From NCBI GenBank assembly GCA_934133115.1, contig CAKPAV010000064.1:1-8387 (forward strand): DNA of 8,387 bases, in the 5' to 3' direction. The DNA comes from an uncultured Bacilli bacterium (GTDB lineage Bacteria > Bacillota_I > Bacilli_A > RFN20 > CAG-826). This document shows positions 1-4,458 of this stretch, piece by piece. A program made the position numbers and the translations under genes. The notes beneath the pieces were generated by a model. It was not told the origin of the DNA. It saw only the letters and a list, made by a program, of their open reading frames with translations, and did not search any database. The first letter of the stretch is position 1; each line of letters starts with the position of its first letter.

Positions 1-1
1 C

Positions 2-76
2 AAATCAATCAAATTAATGTTAAATATAGGTAGAGTTACTAAACCCATGGGCAAAATAAATGGGGACACATCATAA
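2..76 (+). CDS. 3' end of an unidentified gene (partial)
   Basis: The reading frame starting at base 2 is open to the window edge and ends in two consecutive TAA codons (74-79). The last 24 residues end in ...GRVTKPMGKINGDTS. The other two plus frames close within 35 bases. A hairpin and an intrinsic terminator follow at once, as expected for the end of a transcription unit. The tail is too short to assign a family. It could be chance, since 24 open codons are not rare, but the double stop followed by a terminator favours a real gene. Confidence 0.5.
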   Translation, partial: KSIKLMLNIGRVTKPMGKINGDTS

Positions 77-81
77 TAAAT

Positions 82-134
82 CCGATGAAATCGGCTGTTT
101 TATTGAGAGTCGCATTGTTCGATTCTCTTTTTTT
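82..134 (+). terminator. Intrinsic terminator (8-bp stem plus T7), preceded by a small hairpin
   Basis: GAGAGTCG (105-112) pairs with CGATTCTC (120-127) around a 7-nt loop, with one G-T pair, and seven T follow (128-134). Just upstream, CCGAT (82-86) and ATCGG (90-94) form a second short hairpin with loop GAA. The arrangement fits rho-independent termination of the gene ending at 76. Confidence 0.8.
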
Positions 135-141
135 ATGCCTA

Positions 142-177
142 ACCGACCCATAAATTTTGCTCAGTCAGTGGGTCGGT
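142..177. repeat. Perfect 9-bp inverted repeat with 18-nt spacer
   Basis: ACCGACCCA (142-150) is the exact reverse complement of TGGGTCGGT (169-177). No T-tract follows on either strand: an A-rich run comes after it on the plus strand, and reading the minus strand there is also no run of T. It therefore does not look like a terminator. It could be an operator for a dimeric regulator or an RNA stem. It is the most GC-rich patch of the gene-free region outside the tRNA. No function is assigned. Confidence 0.5.
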
Positions 178-253
178 AAAAAATAAAAAATATTTTAAAT
201 GCTTTTCGCGTGCACAAAATGGTCGTTATCACTACAGAAAGTTAAAAAAATGC

Positions 254-281
254 TTGCATTATTCAAAAAAGTATATATAAT
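254..281 (+). promoter_or_regulatory. Sigma-A-type promoter of the tRNA-Val gene
   Basis: TTGCAT (254-259) and a perfect TATAAT (276-281) are separated by 16 bp. The predicted start near 287-289 gives a leader of about 50 nt before the tRNA. This is the clearest promoter upstream of the tRNA, and strong promoters are usual for stable RNA genes. Confidence 0.75.
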
Positions 282-297
282 ATTAAACAGTGGCAAC

Positions 298-320
298 AAT
301 AGTAGATGATCACTACTATT
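298..320 (+). repeat. Perfect 8-bp inverted repeat in the pre-tRNA leader
   Basis: AATAGTAG (298-305) and CTACTATT (313-320) are exact reverse complements around a 7-nt loop that contains the palindrome TGATCA. It lies between the predicted transcription start and the tRNA, so the primary transcript would carry a 5' leader hairpin about 18 nt before the mature 5' end. A role in processing by RNase P or in transcript stability is possible but unproven. Confidence 0.5.
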
Positions 321-338
321 ATTGCTTGGAATATACAT

Positions 339-414
339 GGGTGTTTAGCTCAGCTGGGAGAGCATCTGTTTGACGTACAGAAGGTCAGGGGTTCGATTCC
401 CTTAGCACCCACCA
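339..414 (+). tRNA. tRNA-Val (anticodon GAC), CCA encoded
   Basis: A full cloverleaf can be drawn. The acceptor stem is GGGTGTT (339-345) with AGCACCC (404-410), containing one G-T pair. The D-arm is GCTC/GAGC. The anticodon stem is TCTGT/ACAGA around loop TTGACGT, placing anticodon GAC at 372-374. The T-arm is AGGGG-TTCGATT-CCCTT. Discriminator A411 and a genomically encoded CCA (412-414) close the gene. GAC decodes GUC and GUU valine codons. The gene stands alone with its own promoter and terminator rather than in a tRNA cluster. Confidence 0.97.
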
Positions 415-426
415 TTTTGCAAAATT

Positions 427-456
427 GTCCGATTACATCGGGCTTTTTTAATTTTT
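427..456 (+). terminator. Intrinsic terminator of the tRNA-Val gene
   Basis: GTCCGAT (427-433) pairs with ATCGGGC (437-443) over 7 bp, including one T-G pair, around loop TAC. Six T follow at once, with more T after a single break (444-456). It begins 13 nt after the CCA end of the tRNA. Confidence 0.85.
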
Positions 457-459
457 CGT

Positions 460-489
460 GATACGATTTGATACGAATTGATACGAGCG
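460..489. repeat. Three tandem 10-bp repeats (core GATACGA)
   Basis: GATACGA occurs at 460-466, 470-476 and 480-486, exactly 10 bp apart, with spacers TTT, ATT and GCG. A 10-bp period puts each copy on the same face of the helix, as in iteron-like or cooperative protein-binding sites. It lies between the tRNA terminator and the first RNA-like unit. No matching binding protein is identifiable in the window, so this may be simple slippage. Confidence 0.6.
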
Positions 490-524
490 GAATCGAATTT
501 GAGTGTTAAGTTTTGTTATAAAAA

Positions 525-553
525 TTGTAATTAAATTGTTTTTTTGCTATAAT
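525..553 (+). promoter_or_regulatory. Promoter of the first RNA-like unit
   Basis: TTGTAA (525-530) and a perfect TATAAT (548-553) are separated by 17 bp. The predicted start is near 559-561, where the first strand of the closing stem begins (GATATG, 560-565). Confidence 0.65.
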
Positions 554-559
554 AATTTT

Positions 560-638
560 GATATGTTATTGGCGAAAAAACAGCCTAGATATTAGCGATA
601 TTTAATCTAATAAACAGCTGTGCCAAAGCATATCTTTT
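560..638 (+). ncRNA. Candidate small RNA, unit 1 (unknown family)
   Basis: No known RNA family is recognised. The segment folds by eye into one long hairpin. GATATG (560-565) pairs with CATATC (629-634), TTGGC (569-573) with GCCAA (622-626), and ACAGC (580-584) with GCTGT (617-621). An apical stem pairs TAGAT (586-590) with ATCTA (605-609). The unpaired GAAAAA (574-579) is a one-sided bulge. A good promoter ends 7 bp before the fold. A T-rich run with an A at 639 follows (635-638 and beyond) and could act as a weak terminator. It shares TATAATAAT..TGA, ATATTAGCG and AACAGCTG with unit 2. There is no plausible reading frame. Expression is inferred only. Confidence 0.5.
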
Positions 639-648
639 ATTTTGTTTG

Positions 649-676
649 TTGAAATTTTAGTGTGCAAGTATATAAT
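649..676 (+). promoter_or_regulatory. Promoter of the second RNA-like unit
   Basis: TTGAAA (649-654) and a perfect TATAAT (671-676) are separated by 16 bp. From the -10 onward TATAATAATAGTGA matches the corresponding stretch of unit 1 at 12 of 14 positions. The predicted start is about 682-684, at the foot of the hairpin. Confidence 0.65.
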
Positions 677-682
677 AATAGT

Positions 683-768
683 GACGTAGGACCTGGATTA
701 AATATTAGCGGCCAGGACCTTAGATGTAATATCTATAGGAACAGCTGCTCCAGACTCGTCTTTTTTTT
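683..768 (+). ncRNA. Candidate small RNA, unit 2 (unknown family; SRP-like loop)
   Basis: This is a single extended hairpin ending in a run of eight T (761-768). GACG (683-686) pairs with CGTC (757-760), CTGG (693-696) with CCAG (750-753), and AGCGGC (707-712) with GCTGCT (744-749). Then come CC (718-719) with GG (738-739) and an apical stem TAGAT/ATCTA (721-725, 731-735). A 10-nt one-sided bulge lies at 697-706. The internal loop CAGG (713-716) opposite AACA (740-743) resembles the conserved symmetric loop of bacterial SRP RNA (CAGG opposite AGCA). However, an extra A717 and a long apical stem are atypical, so SRP RNA is only a weak possibility. A local alternative pairing is CCTGG (692-696) with CCAGG (712-716). 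Confidence 0.55.
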
Positions 769-835
769 ATCTTAATTAAACTTAATCGTATAAAACAATT
801 TATTATGATTCAAACTATTAATTAGGTGATGAATA

Positions 836-1270
836 ATGAATAAAGAAAAAGAAATGAATAAGTTTTTATCTTATTTACATATGGCGGCAGCGGTATTTCG
901 TGTTTACGCAAGTAAGTCAAATGTTTTAGAAACAAAAGAGTTTATAAATGGAATCATAGAAAGAATTTCTAAACATGAAATAGAAGTCAAAGAACTTATT
1001 CAAATAGGTAAAAATGGCAATAATTTAAGTGTAATGCAAAAAATGGCAGTATATATGTGTAAAATGAAAACATGCTTTAAAGATGATTTTTCGTTATGTG
1101 TTGAAGTATTAAAAACTATCGATATGGGTATATATCAAACAATGACTTTTATCAAAGAAAATAAAAACTTTCTAGATGAAGATTTTATATTATGTACGAA
1201 AAAAGTTTTAGAAGAGTACAATAAAATCGCTAAAGAAACAAAAGAATTTATAAATCATAAAAAAATATAG
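836..1270 (+). CDS. Unrecognised small helical protein (144 aa)
   Basis: I do not recognise the family. The start ATG is preceded by AGGTGAT (824-830) with 5 nt spacing. No signal peptide or membrane segment is visible. The sequence reads as four amphipathic helices (about residues 7-27, 32-57, 84-104 and 115-141), suggesting a four-helix bundle of the ferritin-like or DUF2383 kind. No convincing metal-binding ExxH pairs are present, so that is a shape analogy only. ETKEFIN occurs twice (residues 33-39 and 135-141), encoded by a 21-nt direct repeat with one mismatch (929-949 and 1235-1255). The gene is monocistronic: the RNA-unit terminator lies upstream and 119 bp of AT-rich DNA downstream. 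No strong promoter was found in 769-823. Coding is likely given the length and ribosome binding site. Confidence 0.75.
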   Translation: MNKEKEMNKFLSYLHMAAAVFRVYASKSNVLETKEFINGIIERISKHEIEVKELIQIGKNGNNLSVMQKMAVYMCKMKTCFKDDFSLCVEVLKTIDMGIYQTMTFIKENKNFLDEDFILCTKKVLEEYNKIAKETKEFINHKKI

Positions 1271-1389
1271 AAAAATATTATGTTTTTCGTAAAAATTGTA
1301 ATATTTTATTTACATTGTTGCTTTCTTTTAATAAAATTAAATAGTACATGTTTAACTTTTAAATTAAAAGGAGTAAAGAAGGAAAATTT

Positions 1390-2175
1390 ATGTATTTAGA
1401 AACTACAAATTTTATTGAAAATATATCAAATATAGATTTTATATTAAGCGCAGTTTTAATAGTATTGCTTATTACTATTGGGATTGTACTTTTTAAGCGT
1501 ACTTTGGTGCGTATTGTTATCGGAGTTTTTGGCGCTGCGGCGCTTCTTTGTTTGGCGTTTAAGTTAAATGTAACAGCCATAGTAATCTCATTTGGATTAT
1601 TATTATTTATATCAATTGTTGGGTTAATCAATGCTGGTGCATTTCGTAATTATGTGGCGAATCCATCTAAAACTGTTAAAACATTTAAATGGTTTGGTGG
1701 TAAAAATAGCGAAGACAAAATTTTAATCGACCAAGATCAATTGTTAACTATTGTTTGCGATGCTGTTGGTAGTTTATCAAAAACAAAAACAGGTGCACTG
1801 ATAACATTTGAAAGAAAAGATTCTTTAGAAGATTATATTAAAACAGGAACAATTATTAATGCTCCAGTTACAAAAGAAATTATTCAAACAATATTTTATC
1901 CTGGAACACGTTTACATGATGGCGCAATTGTAATTAGAGATGGTATTATTGTTTCTGCAAGTGTTTATTATACTCCTACTACTAAGCCTTTAGCAGGTAA
2001 ATATGGAGCAAGACACCGTGCTGCAATGGGAATCAGTGAGGCAACTGATGCAATTACCATTGTAGTTTCTGAAGAAACCGGACGTATTTCTATTGCTGCG
2101 AATGGTGAATTAGTTGCGGTAGCGTTAGATAACATATATCGTGTCTTAGAAGATTATTTTGATACAAAAGATTAA
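1390..2175 (+). CDS. cdaA: Membrane-anchored diadenylate cyclase (CdaA type)
   Basis: It makes cyclic di-AMP from two ATP at the inner face of the membrane; c-di-AMP controls potassium/osmolyte balance and cell-wall homeostasis in Bacillota. Three hydrophobic segments (about residues 17-35, 38-58, 60-80) are followed by a DisA_N catalytic domain (about 105-255). Both signature motifs are present: DGA at 177-179 in LHDGA, and RHR at 208-210 in GARHRAAMG. The length of 261 aa is close to the usual 270 or so for CdaA. The ATG is preceded by AAGGAG (1368-1373) and a closer GAAGG (1378-1382). The usual partners cdaR (YbbR) and glmM are absent: the gene is flanked by an unrelated helical protein and a convergent operon. 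The membrane segment is divergent, the catalytic domain is not. The family is clear; the exact subtype rests on topology. Confidence 0.93.
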   Translation: MYLETTNFIENISNIDFILSAVLIVLLITIGIVLFKRTLVRIVIGVFGAAALLCLAFKLNVTAIVISFGLLLFISIVGLINAGAFRNYVANPSKTVKTFKWFGGKNSEDKILIDQDQLLTIVCDAVGSLSKTKTGALITFERKDSLEDYIKTGTIINAPVTKEIIQTIFYPGTRLHDGAIVIRDGIIVSASVYYTPTTKPLAGKYGARHRAAMGISEATDAITIVVSEETGRISIAANGELVAVALDNIYRVLEDYFDTKD

Positions 2176-2191
2176 TTGATAACAAGTAAAT

Positions 2192-2220
2192 AAAAAAAAG
2201 CACATCATTGTGCTTTTTTT
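2192..2220. terminator. Bidirectional terminator between convergent genes
   Basis: GCACA (2200-2204) and TGTGC (2209-2213) form a stem around TCAT. Eight A flank it on the left (2192-2199) and seven T on the right (2214-2220). Read either way it gives a hairpin plus T-tract, so it can end both cdaA and the minus-strand operon. Confidence 0.9.
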
Positions 2221-2243
2221 AATACATAATCGAAAATTAATTT

Positions 2244-2651
2244 TTATGCTATTGAAGTACTTGCGCTTGCGCTTGTTCCGCCTTGGCTTCCTCCACTAGC
2301 AAGAAGTATTATAATGCTAAGCATTATTAATATAATAACGATTGCATTAATAATTAATATTGCCTTGCCCCATTTTTGTCCTTTTTTAATTAGATTATAA
2401 ATAGAAATAATAAAACTAATTATTGCTGGAATCGACGAAGCCCCTGCAACAATAAAATAAAGCGGTATAAGGGCAATTAGAGCAAGTCCTTGGCCAGAAG
2501 AGTTGGATTCAGGATTTTTTATTAAATCTAATACAGTCACATAAATAAACATTGCATAAAGAAAAATCAATATACCAATAATGGTTAAGATAATTGATAC
2601 GACAAATTCGGCAGTTCGTTTAGGCTGATTGCTCATAGATTCATTATCCAT
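2244..2651 (-). CDS. Small membrane protein with four hydrophobic segments (135 aa)
   Basis: No family is recognised. Hydrophobic stretches lie at about residues 17-40, 56-72, 74-88 and 97-118. A polar N-terminus (MDNESMSNQPKRTAE) and a Gly/Ser/Ala/Thr-rich tail from residue 119 flank them. The start ATG follows the previous stop by 2 nt, and its GAGGAGGAA ribosome binding site lies inside the last codons of the DUF1292 gene, implying translational coupling. It is the last gene of the four-gene minus operon, ending 24 bp before the shared terminator. It may belong to the loose DUF4190/DUF4064-like group of small membrane proteins; that is only a resemblance in topology. Confidence 0.8.
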   Translation of the reverse strand: MDNESMSNQPKRTAEFVVSIILTIIGILIFLYAMFIYVTVLDLIKNPESNSSGQGLALIALIPLYFIVAGASSIPAIISFIISIYNLIKKGQKWGKAILIINAIVIILIMLSIIILLASGGSQGGTSASASTSIA

Positions 2652-2653
2652 TT

Positions 2654-2941
2654 TTATTCCTCCTCATCATCTAAACAAGCATCAATAACTTCATCAATAA
2701 TATCTGGATCTTCTACTAATTCAATTGCTTTGTTTTCTTTGTTTATTTTAAAAACAAGAACTTCTTCTTCCTCAACGCCATCAATTGCATCAAGAGGATG
2801 AAGGACAGCAAATACTTCATCATCTAATTCGATAACGGCTACTTGCTCAAATTCAATCTCTTCATCATTATCACCAAAACTTAAAGTGATATTTTCTTCA
2901 TTATTTTCATCTAAAATAATCTCAACTGCAGTTTTTTCCAT
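2654..2941 (-). CDS. DUF1292 (YrzB-like) acidic protein
   Basis: This is a 95-aa, highly acidic cytosolic protein with the DUF1292 pattern: alternating short beta strands, an early acidic turn (GDNDEEIEFE), a central strand with FAVLHPLD, then VLVFKINKE and a C-terminal acidic helix ending DDEEE. The family is widespread in Bacillota, where its best-known neighbours are ruvX/yrrK genes, and its molecular role is unknown. Here it sits instead between an NfeD-like and another membrane protein. The ATG is preceded by AAAGGAGAATAAGA and lies 2 nt after the stop of the NfeD-like gene. The final GAT GAT GAG GAG GAA codons double as the ribosome binding site of the next gene. Confidence 0.85.
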   Translation of the reverse strand: MEKTAVEIILDENNEENITLSFGDNDEEIEFEQVAVIELDDEVFAVLHPLDAIDGVEEEEVLVFKINKENKAIELVEDPDIIDEVIDACLDDEEE

Positions 2942-2943
2942 TC

Positions 2944-3219
2944 TTATTCTCCTTTTTTATTTTTATCTTTAATGTCCAATTTTTGAAAATAGCATTCGTT
3001 AATAATAATTAAAATAATTGATATTATCAAGAAAGCAATAAATTGAACCTTAAATTCAATTCTAAGCATCGCAATTAATAGTCCTGCGATAGTCGCAACG
3101 CTAAACCATAGCGCTACAGTTTGTTTGGATAAACACTCTAATAATAAAGTAATGACAAATATTCCTAGCCAAATAAATATATGCATATGGTAGGAAATAT
3201 TAAATGCTTCTAACATCAT
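2944..3219 (-). CDS. Miniature NfeD-like membrane protein (91 aa, lacks the OB-fold domain)
   Basis: Three hydrophobic segments (about residues 12-28, 33-52, 56-74) carry the NfeD-type pattern: IWLGIFVITLLLE, then ALWFSVATIAGLLIA, then a polar break and F-AFLIISIILII. In the NfeD family this membrane part is normally followed by a roughly 60-aa soluble OB-fold that contacts an SPFH partner. Here only about 17 charged residues follow (QKLDIKDKNKKGE), so that domain is missing. I choose the ATG at 3217-3219 because AGGTGATTGT precedes it well and overlaps the upstream TAG stop. A longer reading from TTG at 3246 overlaps the previous gene by 19 nt and lacks a good site. The ATG at 3214-3216 is an alternative. 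The neighbour upstream is SPFH-like, which supports the NfeD call. Confidence 0.72.
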   Translation of the reverse strand: MMLEAFNISYHMHIFIWLGIFVITLLLECLSKQTVALWFSVATIAGLLIAMLRIEFKVQFIAFLIISIILIIINECYFQKLDIKDKNKKGE

Positions 3220-3227
3220 ACAATCAC

Positions 3228-3653
3228 CTACTTTACCAAAGAGCAACCGATACTAATTAATGATTCTTGTAAATTATTAATGTATTGGTCAATATATTCA
3301 TAATGATTATTTGTTAAATCATTTACGATATCTCCATAATATTTGTGAGAGTAATGATATTCTTTAAAATCCATGATTTGGACTTTAATCCTAATTATTT
3401 TTTCACAAATCGAAATCTCAAACTCAGTTGGCTCATTTTTATACATTCCAACACGACGATAAACAAAAGGTGCAAATAAATAAAATCCAGATTTATAAGT
3501 TCCGTGATATACTTCCATTTTCTCAATAATAGCGGTATATCCTTTTTTTACGTGGATAAAGCAAGAAAAGAAAAAAAGTAAAGCACCAATAATAAGCGCA
3601 ACAAGAGCAATAATATAAAGAGAATTAATACTTAAAGACTTGTTCAATATCAT
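3228..3653 (-). CDS. Miniature SPFH/stomatin-like membrane protein (141 aa)
   Basis: A single N-terminal membrane helix (residues 12-31) is followed by the entry motif of SPFH/band-7 domains: FIHVKKGYTAIIEKMEVYHGTYKSG-FYLFAPFV, equivalent to the V..G...V.E..G.Y...L.PGL.F..PF of stomatins. A short strand-helix core follows (about 77-140), ending in LISIGCSLVK, which resembles the Gi.v edge of the SPFH fold. Stomatin-like proteins are usually 250-320 aa with a long coiled coil; here that coiled coil is absent. The ATG has AAAGGAG upstream (about 8 nt spacing). It is the first gene of the minus operon and is followed by an NfeD-like gene, the classic SPFH partner. It may be a scaffold of membrane microdomains. 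The family call is by eye and remote. Confidence 0.7.
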   Translation of the reverse strand: MILNKSLSINSLYIIALVALIIGALLFFFSCFIHVKKGYTAIIEKMEVYHGTYKSGFYLFAPFVYRRVGMYKNEPTEFEISICEKIIRIKVQIMDFKEYHYSHKYYGDIVNDLTNNHYEYIDQYINNLQESLISIGCSLVK

Positions 3654-3686
3654 TTTTGCTCACTCCTTTCTCATATACTTTTGTAT

Positions 3687-3715
3687 ATTATATCATTTTT
3701 ATTGTTGTCTTAAAA
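3687..3715 (-). promoter_or_regulatory. Promoter of the minus-strand SPFH/NfeD operon
   Basis: Read on the minus strand, a perfect TATAAT (3692-3687) lies about 34 bp before the start ATG. A weak -35, TTTTAA, lies 17 bp upstream (3715-3710). The same 80-bp gap must also hold the promoter for the divergent plus-strand hydrolase operon, for which no clear -35/-10 pair was seen. Confidence 0.5.
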
Positions 3716-3733
3716 GTATATTGGAGGATACAC

Positions 3734-4456
3734 ATGAAAAACATCATAAAACATAAGCAAAAACTTAAAGGGAGAGCAAATATATTATTTCTTCATGGTT
3801 ATGGTCAAAATAAAGAAATGATGTATCCATTAGCAAAAAGAGTAAAAAATACTGCGAATTATATAATCATAGATTTGCCTGGCAATGAAAATAATCCCCT
3901 AAGCAAGCCTTATACTATTAAAGATTATGTCACCTATATTGAAGAGATATTGGATAGAGAAAACTTTATTCCAGATATTATAGTTGGTCATTCTTTTGGC
4001 GGTAAATTAGCGACTTTCTATGCTTTAAAACATCCCACTACTTTATTACTTCTTGCTCCAAGCATAATAAAACCTAGTTTTAGTATAAAAAAGTTTTTTA
4101 AAATAGTGTTATATAAGATATTTAAGAACTTAAAAAAAGTAAAAATAATAAAAAATATTCCCGCATTTTTAAAAGGAAGCCGCGATTATCAATCAACAAG
4201 CGGAATTAATCGCCTTACATTTTTGAATATTGTAAATTCTTATTTAAATAAGAAAAAATTATCTTCTCTATCAAATGAAGTTTATATCGTTTATGGAAAT
4301 AGCGATCAAGAGATAACCTATAAACAAATGCAAAAATTAAATAAATATTGTCCTAATTCTCATTTAATAGTCATTAATGGTGACCATTTTGCTTATCTTT
4401 TAAATGTAAATGCTATTGCTAATTTAATATTAGCTATCATAAGGGAGACTTGCTAA
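3734..4456 (+). CDS. Alpha/beta hydrolase (240 aa)
   Basis: This is a serine hydrolase of the alpha/beta fold with unknown substrate. An N-terminal strand carries HG (residues 21-22, oxyanion region) in ILFLHGYGQN, then DLPG at 47-50. The nucleophile elbow is GHSFGG with Ser87. A lid-like basic helical insertion spans about 115-150. An acidic residue is at about Asp191 in VYGNSDQE, and the catalytic His is His218 in NGDHFAYL. All three triad members are visible. The start is the ATG at 3734, preceded by GGAGG (3723-3727) with 6 nt spacing. A longer reading from TTG at 3656 would run through the divergent promoter and has no ribosome binding site. The Mur ligase gene starts 2 nt after the stop, so a cell-wall or lipid-related substrate is a reasonable inference from context only. 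Confidence 0.9.
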   Translation: MKNIIKHKQKLKGRANILFLHGYGQNKEMMYPLAKRVKNTANYIIIDLPGNENNPLSKPYTIKDYVTYIEEILDRENFIPDIIVGHSFGGKLATFYALKHPTTLLLLAPSIIKPSFSIKKFFKIVLYKIFKNLKKVKIIKNIPAFLKGSRDYQSTSGINRLTFLNIVNSYLNKKKLSSLSNEVYIVYGNSDQEITYKQMQKLNKYCPNSHLIVINGDHFAYLLNVNAIANLILAIIRETC

Positions 4457-4458
4457 AA

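Noticed and set aside
483..500. Minus-strand AAATTCGATTCCG resembling a tRNA T-loop, as a possible integration scar next to tRNA-Val
   Set aside because: No matching stem, no duplicate of the tRNA 3' end in the window and no integrase.
589..710. TTAGCG words in both RNA units, recalling the branching region of retron msr RNA
   Set aside because: No reverse transcriptase gene is in the window and no flanking a1/a2-type repeats were found; the word alone is too short.
560..1270. Type III toxin-antitoxin layout (tandem RNA repeats, terminator, small protein)
   Set aside because: The units are about 120 bp apart and fold into long hairpins rather than short pseudoknot repeats, and the downstream protein is all-helical with no ToxN-like features.
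1315..1343. Possible cdaA promoter (TTGTTG, 17 bp, TAAATA)
   Set aside because: The -10 matches poorly, and in AT-rich DNA such pairs are common; not firm enough to list.
1359..1631. Minus-strand open frame of 90 codons
   Set aside because: It overlaps cdaA, lacks a ribosome binding site and has a low-complexity translation; shadow of cdaA.
3656..3733. 26-residue N-terminal extension of the hydrolase from a TTG start
   Set aside because: It runs through the divergent promoter region and has no ribosome binding site; the ATG at 3734 has GGAGG.
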